The notes: a model not told the origin generated them from the sequence alone. DNA of 32,916 nt from CAZHOV01 sp964534315 (GCA_964534315.1 CAZHOV010000048.1:1-32916); one strand, 5' to 3'; shown: positions 1 to 7,893, numbered from the stretch's first letter. A program made the numbers and translations.

Positions 1-901
1 CGTCATAAGTCTTATTGTTTACTGTAACATTTCCATTAAGCGTTATTTGCTTTTCAGGGTTTAAAAGTAATCCTCCCCATCCTTGTACGTTTATTTCATC
101 AGCAGGACCTAATGTTTGGTAGAAGAAAGCGGGAGAAAAGGTAAATTTCTCACTCATCTGGATATTAAACCGCCCGTGGGCCGCGATTCTGGGATCTAAT
201 CGCTCCCCGATCCTGTTCTGGCCTTGTCCCTGAGGAGGCATGGGAGTCATACCGCCACCGGAGCCTAGCAGCCCATACCGCGGAGAATTGATATGCCCTC
301 CGGCTACTCCCAAAATAATATCCATCCTTTCATTGAGCCGGGATTTGAATAACAACCCTACGTTTAGATCGAAGTAATCTGAATTTTCCCGCACATTGCC
401 TCTGTCTTCTGAAACAAACGTAGTATTACCCAGCAAATTTTCTTCCACTTCATCAGGAAACCGGACATCTTCATTGTCGATCCGAATACGGCGTTGGGCC
501 AACCCACCTTGCACACCAAGCGTCAGCACACTACCTCTGTTTTTATCCAATGCCAGGTGATAAGCTGCCGAAAGGAACCCTCCGGTATGACCATAAGCGG
601 CACTACCGGCCTGGTCGTTATAAGCCGTAAAACCAATGCCGATCCAATCCATATCGCCCAATCCTTTAATAATCGGAGCATCTGCATAAATGGCTGGTGT
701 ACTAAAGGGTTGATCAATGACACTACGCCACTGGTCGCGATAGATGCCGCCGATGCGCACCGTACCTTCAAACGCTCCCGTATTGGCAGGGTTTAACGTT
801 AAGGGCGACCATTCAAACAAGGAAAAGTGGATATCTTGAGCAGTTAGAGGGGCCGAAAATAACGGAATCAGAATAAAGAGTAGAATTTTTCTAATTTTCA
901 T
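1..901 (-). CDS. PorP/SprF-family type IX secretion membrane protein (3' end missing)
   Basis: The reading frame opens at 901 and runs off the left edge, so about 300 N-terminal residues are present and the C-terminus is missing. It begins with a signal peptide (Met-Lys-Ile-Arg, a hydrophobic stretch, cleavage near LTAQ-D at about residue 22). It continues with the hallmark of the PorP/SprF family, HFSLFEWSPLTLNPANTGAF, followed by a Gly/aromatic-rich segment that includes RIGGIYRDQWRSV, typical of an outer-membrane beta-barrel. Known members of this family sit in the outer membrane; PorP works with PorK/PorN/PorE in the T9SS, and SprF is needed for export of the gliding adhesin SprB. Whether this copy is a core PorP or one of the many cargo-linked SprF paralogues cannot be told, because its downstream neighbour lies outside the window. 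No -33/-7 promoter pair was recognised upstream. Confidence 0.9.
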   Translation of the reverse strand, partial: MKIRKILLFILIPLFSAPLTAQDIHFSLFEWSPLTLNPANTGAFEGTVRIGGIYRDQWRSVIDQPFSTPAIYADAPIIKGLGDMDWIGIGFTAYNDQAGSAAYGHTGGFLSAAYHLALDKNRGSVLTLGVQGGLAQRRIRIDNEDVRFPDEVEENLLGNTTFVSEDRGNVRENSDYFDLNVGLLFKSRLNERMDIILGVAGGHINSPRYGLLGSGGGMTPMPPQGQGQNRIGERLDPRIAAHGRFNIQMSEKFTFSPAFFYQTLGPADEINVQGWGGLLLNPEKQITLNGNVTVNNKTYD

Positions 902-1094
902 ATAAAACAGTTTAAAGATTTATCTCAGGTAAAACGGTCCTTTCCTGAAAAGTAGATCTGTAACTAAATTCATTTTTCAAATAAGGACTAAATTAAAGTA
1001 AAAATACCAATTTTTAGCTTTCTCACTATGATTCAATTGGAAATGCTGCCAAAATAGGGTTTTTTGTTAGAAAACAAATAAGTCTTAACTAAAA

Positions 1095-2111
1095 TTATTT
1101 GATTACCAATTGCCATTTTTGTTCAATATTTGCACTGATCGCTTTGACAGACTGCTGCTGCATACAGTTGAAATGCCCCTTTGGACAAGCCTTGTATCCG
1201 ATTTTTGAGCAAGGCCGGCACTTTAATCCCTCCACCTCAAAGATCGTCCCCTGCTCTTTCCCGTCTGCATAAAGCGGATACATCCCAAAAGCAGGAATGG
1301 TATTCCCCCAAATGGATACAATGGGTTTATTAAAGGCCGCCGCGATATGCATCATTCCGGTATCATGAGTGACCACTACGCTGGCCTGTTGCACTGCTGA
1401 AGCCGATTGATTGATCGACAAGAGGCCGCAAGCACTCCTTGTGTTTTCAGAACATTGACGAACGACCTCCCCGGCCACCTTTTCATCATCCTTCCCCCCT
1501 ACTAAAAGGATGGGATGGTTTACAGACCGGCATAGTTCTATTATTTTATTGACCGGGAGGCGTTTGGTGGCATGGGCGCCGCCGATAGCAAACGCAATGT
1601 ACCCTTTATTTACAGGAAGATCTCCAAATAGCTTAGCTATAGCCGCTTGTGTTAATTGCGCTCCTGGTGGAATAAAATAATCCAGTCCCCGACCGTCGTA
1701 AGCGATTTCCAGATGCTTAACGGTAGCCAGATAGCGATCAACGATATGCTTATCCGGAAGCCTGTCGATCTTGAAATTTGTGATCAGCCACTTTTCCCAA
1801 TTCAATTTATTGAAAGCTTTGGATATTATCCCAAGTCCTCTTTTGATCTGAAAACTTCTGATATTGTTATGCAAATCGACGATCAGATTAAATTGCGCTT
1901 CACGGAGCCGTGGCAGCACTTCATAAATACTTTTTTCAATAGTATAAATATGAGAGATGTAAGGATTAGCTTCCAATACCGGACGAAACGCTTTTTTTGT
2001 AACGAAGCCAATGTCGGCGTCTAATTGTTGCTTCAAACAGCGGATAACCGGTGTCGTCAGTACAATGTCTCCGATAGAGCTAAATCGTATAATCAGTATT
2101 TTTGGCTTCAT
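1095..2111 (-). CDS. Glycosyltransferase family 9 (heptosyltransferase-like)
   Basis: This 338-residue protein has the layout of GT9 enzymes related to WaaC/WaaF/WaaQ. These transfer heptose or related sugars from ADP-sugar to the lipopolysaccharide core on the cytoplasmic face of the inner membrane. The N-terminus KILIIRFSSIGDIVLTTPV is the standard GT9 opening, with the acceptor-side Asp of SSIGD at residue 15. The donor-binding C-terminal half holds AFAIGGAHATKRLP at about 173-186 and DTGMMHIAAA at 250-259. Four cysteines (298, 301, 309, 316) near the C-terminus form a CxxC...C...C cluster, common in Bacteroidota members and possibly structural. Length is normal. It appears to be a single-gene unit between a divergent neighbour and the porP-like gene, with a TAnnTTTG box a few bases before its ATG. 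The acceptor sugar cannot be deduced. Confidence 0.93.
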   Translation of the reverse strand: MKPKILIIRFSSIGDIVLTTPVIRCLKQQLDADIGFVTKKAFRPVLEANPYISHIYTIEKSIYEVLPRLREAQFNLIVDLHNNIRSFQIKRGLGIISKAFNKLNWEKWLITNFKIDRLPDKHIVDRYLATVKHLEIAYDGRGLDYFIPPGAQLTQAAIAKLFGDLPVNKGYIAFAIGGAHATKRLPVNKIIELCRSVNHPILLVGGKDDEKVAGEVVRQCSENTRSACGLLSINQSASAVQQASVVVTHDTGMMHIAAAFNKPIVSIWGNTIPAFGMYPLYADGKEQGTIFEVEGLKCRPCSKIGYKACPKGHFNCMQQQSVKAISANIEQKWQLVIK

Positions 2112-2116
2112 CGGGG

Positions 2117-2124
2117 CAAAAATA
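2117..2124 (-). promoter_or_regulatory. -7 box of the glycosyltransferase gene
   Basis: Read on the minus strand this is TATTTTTG, an exact TAnnTTTG match to the Bacteroidota housekeeping -7 element. It ends five bases before the ATG at 2111. No TTG is found 20 bases upstream, so the -33 part is not supported. If used, the mRNA would be nearly leaderless, as proposed for bamD in this window. Confidence 0.5.
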
Positions 2125-2239
2125 ACTTTTTCTGAATACTTGTTGACTGAGGATTCTAGACATGCGTTAGGTGAATCATGTTTTACTAAAACTATTCCCT
2201 TAAAAAAACGTTAAAAAGTCATAATCGGGTATCAAGAGG

Positions 2240-2270
2240 TTGGACAATGGTCCTAAATTTTATATTTTTG
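2240..2270 (+). promoter_or_regulatory. Bacteroidota-type promoter of the Lys/Ala/Cys-rich secreted protein
   Basis: TTG at 2240-2242, exactly 20 bases, then TATTTTTG at 2263-2270. This matches the known Bacteroidota primary-sigma pattern (TTG near -33, TAnnTTTG near -7) and has the same spacing as three other promoters in the window. A start near 2275 gives a leader of roughly 35-40 bases before the ATG at 2314. Confidence 0.75.
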
Positions 2271-2313
2271 ATACTCGAAAGTTTATTATTCATAAAAATA
2301 AATCCTTCCTACG

Positions 2314-2823
2314 ATGAAAAAATTATTATTACTTTTTGCTTTCTTCGGAGCTGTCGGCTTAGTATCTGTAAATGCTCAGGATTGCCCGTATGCTAAGAAA
2401 GCCACGGCTGAGAAGAGTGCTGCGTGTTGCTCCAAAACTGCTGCTGCTAAAGCTGCTGCTCTTGATGCAAGTATTGTTCAGCAAGTAAATGAGAAGAGCG
2501 GTGACGTTACGTACATGCGCAAGAACGTATGTGAGGTAAGCGGTAAAACTTCCTTCCAGGAAGTGAAGTATTGTACGGAGTCTAAAGCATTCATCAACGT
2601 TTCTCCTTCAGAGAAAGCTGCTGCTGAGAAAGCTTCCTTGAGCGGTAAGAAAACTTCTTGCCACGGCGCTGCTAAGTCTGCCACCGCCACTAAGGTAGGC
2701 AACGCCAAGAAGAAAGGCTGCTGCGCTTCCAAAGCAAAAGCTTCTTGCGGATCTAAAGCTTCTACAGAGAAAGCTGCTGTTTCTAAGAAAGCAAAATTGG
2801 TAAAAAGCGAGGAAGGAGCTTAA
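2314..2823 (+). CDS. Small secreted Lys/Ala/Cys-rich protein of unknown function
   Basis: I do not recognise a named family. The 169 residues start with a clear signal peptide (MKKLLLLFAFFGAVG, cleavage after NAQ near residue 22). The mature part has three zones. Residues 24-52 are Ala/Lys-rich with Cys 24, 38 and 39. Residues 53-100 look like a folded core containing VTYMRKNVCEVSGKTSF and Cys 73 and 87. Residues 101-169 are a strongly basic Lys/Ala/Ser tail with Cys 116, 136, 137 and 145. Nine cysteines including two CC pairs in about 147 mature residues suggest disulfide cross-linking or metal binding. The tail recalls histone-H1-like composition, but the signal peptide argues against a DNA role. 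A full promoter, strong terminator and uniform GCT/AAG/AAA codons suggest high expression. Location could be periplasm or outside. Confidence 0.88.
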   Translation: MKKLLLLFAFFGAVGLVSVNAQDCPYAKKATAEKSAACCSKTAAAKAAALDASIVQQVNEKSGDVTYMRKNVCEVSGKTSFQEVKYCTESKAFINVSPSEKAAAEKASLSGKKTSCHGAAKSATATKVGNAKKKGCCASKAKASCGSKASTEKAAVSKKAKLVKSEEGA

Positions 2824-2849
2824 TCGTAGTTTTCTCCTCCTACATAAAA

Positions 2850-2883
2850 ATCCCTGAAAGCGTAGTCTTTCAGGGATTTTTTT
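2850..2883. terminator. Bidirectional intrinsic terminator between convergent genes
   Basis: An 11-bp perfect stem (2850-2860 with 2867-2877, six-base loop) is followed by a T run on the plus strand and preceded by an A run that is a T run on the minus strand. It can therefore end both the secreted-protein transcript and the Nudix transcript, whose stop codon overlaps its right edge. Confidence 0.9.
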
Positions 2884-3301
2884 AATACTCCGAATATTTT
2901 GCTCCCGTCGCCAATTGATTGAGTACAAATTTCACGGTAGGTGATAAATTGGTGGGGATCTGGTGTAGATTATGCCAGGATGCAGCTTTAAATTTACTTC
3001 GCTCCCGCGCCCGCAACTCCCCTTTGTATCTGGAGGCTCTGAAGTACAGTGTCAAACGCCGTTCTTTTTCTTTACGTTTGTGCAGGGTGTGTACCAATTC
3101 CATATCCCGCCGATACACGGTAATGCCCGCTTCCTCTCTCGTCTCCCGGATCAAGGCCTCTACGGGAGTCTCGTCATCTTCCACCTTCCCTCCAACCAGA
3201 GAATACTTCCCCCCATTGCTGCTCGTCTGCTTAAGCAACAGAATCCGATCCTCATCGATCAATATCAACCGCACTTTTATCCTGGTTTTCAGATGCCCCA
3301 T
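2882..3301 (-). CDS. Nudix hydrolase
   Basis: A 139-residue single-domain Nudix protein. The Nudix box GX5EX7REUXEEXGU is complete at residues 38-60: Gly38, Glu44, Arg52, Glu53, Glu56, Glu57, Gly59, Ile60. Thr54 stands where an aliphatic residue is more usual. The Glu residues coordinate Mg2+ for hydrolysis of a nucleoside diphosphate linked to another group. The opening KTRIKVRLILIDEDRILLLKQ is the usual first strands of the fold. The substrate (oxidised nucleotide, nucleotide sugar, cofactor) cannot be read from the sequence. It is convergent with the preceding gene and shares its terminator, with no obvious functional partner nearby. Confidence 0.93.
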   Translation of the reverse strand: MGHLKTRIKVRLILIDEDRILLLKQTSSNGGKYSLVGGKVEDDETPVEALIRETREEAGITVYRRDMELVHTLHKRKEKERRLTLYFRASRYKGELRARERSKFKAASWHNLHQIPTNLSPTVKFVLNQLATGAKYSEY

Positions 3302-3698
3302 AATTGAAATCTAAAAAATACAAAAATTTAAAGTTACTGCAACTTAAAAAATTATCTATTAGAACATAGATTAATTTATTGTTAATTCTCATCCCCGCTT
3401 CAAAAAACAGGGGAAATCAGACGCTGCGGGAGCACAGGTCAACCACCAAAACTACATTTTCGTTGCATTTTATCAACTCATTCCTTAAATTTATTCTTAT
3501 ATTTGTAGTTGAGATCAATAGTATTGAAGCTTATTTTTAAACCATTTAAGCTTTAATTGTTTGAATTTATAAGGATTAGCCCGAATACAATCCTTTCCGT
3601 TTAGATTTCCAGAACCGTATCGCTCAGATGGTTGTTCCATCTGGTGTTGTATTGTTTTTTAGATCGAAATAACTAGTCACCAATATCAACAAGCCATT
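3302..3698. other. 397-bp intergenic region with possible leader of the PLP-enzyme gene
   Basis: No coding frame is convincing here. On the plus strand TATATTTG at 3498-3505 is an exact TAnnTTTG box, but no TTG lies 20 bases before it, so the promoter is tentative. It would give a leader of about 190 bases. Within that leader a 7-bp perfect hairpin (3625-3631 with 3637-3643, loop TTGTT) is followed after 11 bases by six T's at 3655-3660, a weak attenuator-like arrangement. The rest is AT-rich with nothing recognised. Confidence 0.4.
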
Positions 3699-4808
3699 AT
3701 GCAGTTGAGCAAAAATAAATTGGTTTGCCATAATAATATTTTGGAAACCATTGGGAACACACCACTCATCAAACTCCAACGCGTAAGTAAAGAAATTGGA
3801 GCTACTGTGTGTGCAAAAGTTGAAGGTTTCAATCCCGGGCACTCCGCCAAAGATCGTGTTGCCAAATTCATGATCGAAAAAGCCGAAAAAGAAAGAAAAA
3901 TTAAACCTGGAGATACCATCATCGAAGCGACTTCCGGAAATACCGGCTTCAGCCTGGCCATGGTCAGTGCCCTAAAAGGATACGAGTGCATCCTCACGGT
4001 CTCCAGCAAAGCTTCAAAGGAAAAGATCCGACTCCTACGCTCCATGGGAGCCCGCGTAGTCGTCTGCCCTGCAGATGCAGAACCCGAAGATCCGCGATCC
4101 TACTACTCCCAAGCGCTGCGCCTTGCAGAAGATATTCCCAACTCCTACTATATCAACCAAAATTACGACCTGGCTAACTCCGAAGCCCACTATACTTCTA
4201 CCGGTCCTGAAATCTGGGAACAAACAGAAGGTAAAATAACGCACTTTGTATGCTGTGTAGGTACGGGCGGAACCATTTCCGGAACTTCCCGATACCTCAA
4301 AGAACAAAACCCGGATATCAAAGTGATCGGCGTTGATGCCTATGGGTCCGTCCTCAAAAAATACTGGGAAACCGGGATTTTTGACAAAGAAGAAATCTAT
4401 TCCTACAAAATTGAAGGTCTTGGAAAAACCATCATCCCCGGAAACGTAGCCTTCGACCTCTTTGACAATATGGTCAAAGTCCATGATCGAGATAGCGCCT
4501 TCCGCTCCCGCGATATGGCTCACAAAGAAGGCCTCTTTATTGGTTATTCTAGCGGTGCCGCCGTTCAAGCCGTTTACAAAATGAAACGCGAATTCGGCCC
4601 CAACGACAAGGTAGTCGTCCTACTTCCTGACCACGGTAGCCGCTACCTGGGTAAAGTCTTTAGCGACGAGTGGATGAATGAGCAAGGATTTGAACGTGGC
4701 CGCAAACAAGCTGACTACAGCTCTCAACTCTACAGAAAATACAAACTGCGCTATCGTAGACTCTACAATAAAGTAAATCACTACTTTAAAAACCTGAGCA
4801 ACGGTTAA
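3699..4808 (+). CDS. PLP-dependent cysteine synthase / cystathionine beta-synthase family enzyme
   Basis: A 369-residue fold-type II PLP enzyme. ILETIGNTPLIKL at 14-26 is the family opening. The Schiff-base lysine is Lys51 in NPGHSAKDR. The substrate loop is EATSGNTG at 76-83, and the PLP-phosphate loop is VGTGGTISG at 187-195. GLFIGYSSGAA is at 278-288 and LLPDHGSRYLGKVFSDEWM at 308-326. The last motif and the HSAKDR variant resemble the catalytic core of cystathionine beta-synthase more than classical CysK/CysM, although there is no regulatory CBS-domain pair. After residue 331 there is a basic, aromatic tail of about 38 residues. Expected chemistry is beta-replacement on (acetyl)serine with sulfide or homocysteine; which donor is used is not decided by sequence. 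It stands alone, followed by a heptamer repeat and a hairpin. Confidence 0.88.
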   Translation: MQLSKNKLVCHNNILETIGNTPLIKLQRVSKEIGATVCAKVEGFNPGHSAKDRVAKFMIEKAEKERKIKPGDTIIEATSGNTGFSLAMVSALKGYECILTVSSKASKEKIRLLRSMGARVVVCPADAEPEDPRSYYSQALRLAEDIPNSYYINQNYDLANSEAHYTSTGPEIWEQTEGKITHFVCCVGTGGTISGTSRYLKEQNPDIKVIGVDAYGSVLKKYWETGIFDKEEIYSYKIEGLGKTIIPGNVAFDLFDNMVKVHDRDSAFRSRDMAHKEGLFIGYSSGAAVQAVYKMKREFGPNDKVVVLLPDHGSRYLGKVFSDEWMNEQGFERGRKQADYSSQLYRKYKLRYRRLYNKVNHYFKNLSNG

Positions 4809-4810
4809 TT

Positions 4811-4880
4811 ACCAATTAGTAGTTAGTGGTTAGTGGTTAGTGGTTAGTAATTAATAGTTAGGAGTTGGTAGTTGATAGTT
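4811..4880 (+). repeat. Heptamer short tandem repeat (TTAGTGG-like) after the PLP-enzyme stop
   Basis: Directly after the stop codon come degenerate tandem copies of TTAGTGG (about three clean copies at 4823-4843), then TTAGTAA, TTAATAG and similar variants out to about 4880. The copies are free of C on the coding strand. The type resembles the short tandemly repeated elements known from filamentous cyanobacteria. It shares position and strand relation, but not unit, with the two 8-bp arrays in this window. Confidence 0.75.
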
Positions 4881-4930
4881 TCGGTATTGACAAAGAGGTG
4901 GGGCGCTCCTATTTGAAAATAAAACTTTAT

Positions 4931-4981
4931 AACCTCCGGAGGTTGACTTAAATAAATTTGGGTCAACCTCTTTATATTTTG
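4931..4981 (+). terminator. Long hairpin / possible switch structure between PLP-enzyme and EEP genes
   Basis: A stem pairs 4939-4953 with 4956-4970 (13 Watson-Crick pairs plus two G-U pairs in RNA) and is followed by a T-rich run at 4971-4980, so it can act as an intrinsic terminator for the preceding gene. Overlapping it, 4931-4944 is a perfect 14-bp palindrome (AACCTCCGGAGGTT) that competes for the same GGAGGTT segment. The two folds exclude each other, as in attenuators. A TAAATTTG box at 4953-4960 lies in the same place, but no -33 partner was found. Confidence 0.5.
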
Positions 4982-4986
4982 ATATT

Positions 4987-5829
4987 ATGCTTACTCCTTT
5001 TTTACTTTTGATTTCCACTTTTCTGGGCACTGCCACAACCAATGCCGAGCCGGTCACCGTGCTTTCCTTTAATATTCGATATGATAACCCAGATGACAAG
5101 GGCAATCTCTGGGCCAATCGCAAAGATAAAGTGGCCCAACTTATTCAATTTCACCAAGTGGACCTGATTGGTATACAGGAAGCGCTCCATCAGCAGGTTA
5201 AAGAGTTGGAAGAACTGTTGCCTGAATTTTCCTGGGTGGGAGTTGGCCGAAATGACGGGAAGACCAAGGGAGAATATGTGCCCATCTTTTACCGAAAGGG
5301 CCGGCTGGAACTCCTGGACTCCGGTCATTTCTGGCTGTCAGAAACGCCTTATGTTCCGGGCTCCAAATCCTGGGATGCTGCAATCACCCGCATGGTGACA
5401 TATGCAAAATTTAAAGACCTCCAAACCGAAAAAGAATTTTACCATTTCAATACCCATTTCGATCATAAAGGTGAACAAGCACGCCTCAATAGTGCTTTCC
5501 TAATCCACGCCAAGATCCTGAAAGAAGCCGGGGAAATAATGACCATTATCACCGGCGATTTCAACACCTCCGAAGATTCTGAAACCTACAAAGTACTGAC
5601 CAGAGGCCTCTTTGACACCAGAACAGTAGCCGAAGTTGGCGGCTACGGACCGGCCTATACCTACAAAGCTTTTGATAAACCCGGTGTTGACGGCAACATT
5701 ATTGACTATATTTTTATTAAAAACTATGAAGCTGTCCGGATTACCAGAAATGGCATCCTGAATGACAATTGGAATGGGAAATATCCGTCCGACCATCTTC
5801 CGGTCCTGGCAGCATTCAAATGGAAATAA
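4987..5829 (+). CDS. Secreted endonuclease/exonuclease/phosphatase-family protein
   Basis: A 280-residue protein with a short signal peptide (residues 1-20, cleavage near TNA-E) and one EEP (DNase I-like) domain. Catalytic landmarks are in order: Asn29 in LSFNIRYDN, Glu65 in IGIQE, His157 in NTHFDH, Asp191 and Asn193 in GDFN, Asp240 in IIDYIF, and Asp269-His270 in SDHLPV. These residues bind the divalent metal and activate water for phosphodiester or phosphomonoester cleavage. The family covers nucleases, inositol-phosphate phosphatases and sphingomyelinases, and the compact length with the SFNIRYDN motif is common in Bacteroidota secreted members of unknown substrate. Export suggests phosphate or nucleic-acid scavenging, which is inference. 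The next gene, hutU, starts 33 bases after the stop and has its own -7 box. Confidence 0.9.
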   Translation: MLTPFLLLISTFLGTATTNAEPVTVLSFNIRYDNPDDKGNLWANRKDKVAQLIQFHQVDLIGIQEALHQQVKELEELLPEFSWVGVGRNDGKTKGEYVPIFYRKGRLELLDSGHFWLSETPYVPGSKSWDAAITRMVTYAKFKDLQTEKEFYHFNTHFDHKGEQARLNSAFLIHAKILKEAGEIMTIITGDFNTSEDSETYKVLTRGLFDTRTVAEVGGYGPAYTYKAFDKPGVDGNIIDYIFIKNYEAVRITRNGILNDNWNGKYPSDHLPVLAAFKWK

Positions 5830-5837
5830 TACCTTTG
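5830..5837 (+). promoter_or_regulatory. -7 box upstream of hutU
   Basis: TACCTTTG is an exact TAnnTTTG match starting right after the stop of the preceding gene and 25 bases before the hutU ATG. The expected -33 TTG is replaced by TGG at 5807-5809, so only half of the promoter is supported. It suggests hutU can be transcribed independently. Confidence 0.45.
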
Positions 5838-5862
5838 CAATCAGCCAAAAAGTAATAATATT

Positions 5863-7893
5863 ATGAATGCATTCCAAGCTGCTATCCTCGAAGGGATACC
5901 TGATGAATTACCCCCAAGGCCATCCTATGACTCCCAGGTAAGTCATGCTCCTAAAAGAGTGATCGAAGGCGTGCTGACGGAAAAAGAAAAAAAGCTGGCC
6001 ATCACCAATGCCCTCCGCTATTTCGATCCTAAACATCATGAAGTTTTAGCTCCCGAATTTGCTGAAGAGTTAGAGAAATACGGTCGTATCTACATGTATC
6101 GCTTCCGCCCCTCCTACCCCATGTATGCCCGCTCTATTCACGAATATCCGCATCAATCCAAGCAGGCGGCTTCTATTATGCTAATGATCCAGAACAACCT
6201 GGATCCCAAAGTGGCCAAACACCCGCACGAGCTCATCACCTATGGTGGAAACGGCGCTGTCTTCCAAAACTGGGCGCAATACCGCATAACCATGAAGTAC
6301 TTGGCCGAAATGACCGACGAGCAGACCCTCGTGCTTTATTCCGGACATCCGCTCGGACTTTTTCCAGCACATAAAGAAGCCCCCAGAGTAGTGGTCACTA
6401 ATGGTATGATGATACCCAATCACTCCACTAAAAATGATTGGAATAAATACAATGCGCTGGGAGTCACCTCCTATGGCCAAATGACTGCCGGGTCTTTTAT
6501 GTATATCGGCCCACAGGGTATTGTGCATGGTACGACGATCACGCTGCTGAATGCCGGCCGGATCATGGGCTTAGGTGCTGATGATTTGAAAGGAAAGGTT
6601 TATCTCACTTCAGGTCTTGGCGGTATGTCGGGCGCTCAGGCACTGGCGGCTGTGGTTACCGGCGCGGTGGGCGTCATTGCAGAGATCGACCCCGACGCCA
6701 TACAGCAGCGATTAACGGATGGGTACATCAAAGAAGAAAATATTTACAAAGACCTTGATCAATTAATCCACAGCATCGAAGCGTCCAAAAAGAAAAAAGA
6801 AGGCATAGCGTTGATCTATGCCGGAAATATTGTGGACCTGTGGGAAAAGCTGGTCGCTGAAAACATCCAGATCGAGTTGGGCTCCGACCAAACTTCTTTA
6901 CATAATATTGACGACCTCGGTTATTGCCCGTGCGGTTACACCTTTGAACAAGCTAAGGTACTGCTGGATACCAATAAAGAAAAATTCATGGAGGAGGTGC
7001 GCTCTACTTTGCGCCGCCACGTTGATGCCATCAATACGATGACCGAGAGAGGTATGTACTTTTGGGATTATGGTAATGCTTTCCTTAAGGAAGCCGGCCT
7101 TGCCGATGCCGATATTTGGAAAAATAAGGAAGAAGAATTATATAAATACCCGTCTTACGTTGAAGATATCATGGGGCCCATGTGCTTCGATTACGGCTTT
7201 GGCCCTTTCCGCTGGGTGTGTACTTCCGGTACAGAAGAAGATCTGAACAAAACTGATAAAATCGCTTCTGATATCTTGAAAAAAATGTACGAAGTGGCCC
7301 CCGAAGAAATCAAGGGGCAGTTAAGAGATAACATCCACTGGATAGATACCGCCGAAGAGAACATACCTATTGTCGGTTCTAAATCACGGATCTTATACGC
7401 CGATGCGGAAGGTCGTATCAAGATAGCGGAAGCATTCAATAAGGCCATTGCTGCCGGGGAGATTTCGGCTCCGATTGTTTTGGGTAGGGACCACCACGAT
7501 GTCTCGGGCACCGACTCTCCTTATCGCGAAACGTCGAATATTTATGACGGTTCCAAATTCACTGCAGATATGGCGGTGCATAATTTTGTTGGCGACGCTT
7601 TCCGAGGTGCTACCTGGGTATCCTTACACAATGGAGGCGGCGTAGGCTGGGGAGAAGTGATGAACGGCGGCTTCGGTATGGTGTTGGACGGCAGTCCCGA
7701 AGCAGATCGACGGCTAAAGAGCATGTTATTCTGGGATGTAAACAATGGTATTGCCCGCAGATCATGGGCACGCAATAAAGAGGCCATGTTTACCGCTCAA
7801 AAGGCGATGGAAGCAGAGCCTAACTTGAAGATTACGATGCCGAATTTAGTGGACGAGGCAGTATTACAAAAGGTTGTAAAAGAAAAGGTCTGA
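5863..7893 (+). CDS. hutU: Urocanate hydratase (long form)
   Basis: This enzyme converts urocanate to 4-imidazolone-5-propionate, the second step of histidine breakdown, using tightly bound NAD+ as an electrophile. Diagnostic segments are TYGGNGAVFQNWAQY, LYSGHPLGLFP, VTSYGQMTAGS.MYIGPQGIVHGT, the NAD+ loop TSGLGGMSGAQA, GSDQTSLHN, FGPFRWVCTSGT with the conserved Cys, RDHHDVSGTDSP and LHNGGGVGWGE near the C-terminus. At 676 residues it is of the long type found in animals and many Bacteroidota, not the ~557-residue type of Pseudomonas and Bacillus. No hutH, hutI or hutG lies in the window, so the pathway partners must be elsewhere. Its last six codons and the stop lie inside the left arm of a perfect palindrome. 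Confidence 0.97.
   Translation: MNAFQAAILEGIPDELPPRPSYDSQVSHAPKRVIEGVLTEKEKKLAITNALRYFDPKHHEVLAPEFAEELEKYGRIYMYRFRPSYPMYARSIHEYPHQSKQAASIMLMIQNNLDPKVAKHPHELITYGGNGAVFQNWAQYRITMKYLAEMTDEQTLVLYSGHPLGLFPAHKEAPRVVVTNGMMIPNHSTKNDWNKYNALGVTSYGQMTAGSFMYIGPQGIVHGTTITLLNAGRIMGLGADDLKGKVYLTSGLGGMSGAQALAAVVTGAVGVIAEIDPDAIQQRLTDGYIKEENIYKDLDQLIHSIEASKKKKEGIALIYAGNIVDLWEKLVAENIQIELGSDQTSLHNIDDLGYCPCGYTFEQAKVLLDTNKEKFMEEVRSTLRRHVDAINTMTERGMYFWDYGNAFLKEAGLADADIWKNKEEELYKYPSYVEDIMGPMCFDYGFGPFRWVCTSGTEEDLNKTDKIASDILKKMYEVAPEEIKGQLRDNIHWIDTAEENIPIVGSKSRILYADAEGRIKIAEAFNKAIAAGEISAPIVLGRDHHDVSGTDSPYRETSNIYDGSKFTADMAVHNFVGDAFRGATWVSLHNGGGVGWGEVMNGGFGMVLDGSPEADRRLKSMLFWDVNNGIARRSWARNKEAMFTAQKAMEAEPNLKITMPNLVDEAVLQKVVKEKV

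Noticed and set aside
2478..2928. Minus-strand frames opposite the Lys/Ala/Cys-rich protein
   Set aside because: They arise from the biased codons (GCT, AAG, AAA) of the plus-strand gene, which has its own signal peptide, promoter and terminator.
4035..4568. 177-codon minus-strand frame inside the PLP-enzyme gene
   Set aside because: It is a shadow of a gene with complete family motifs; the shadow has no recognisable domain.
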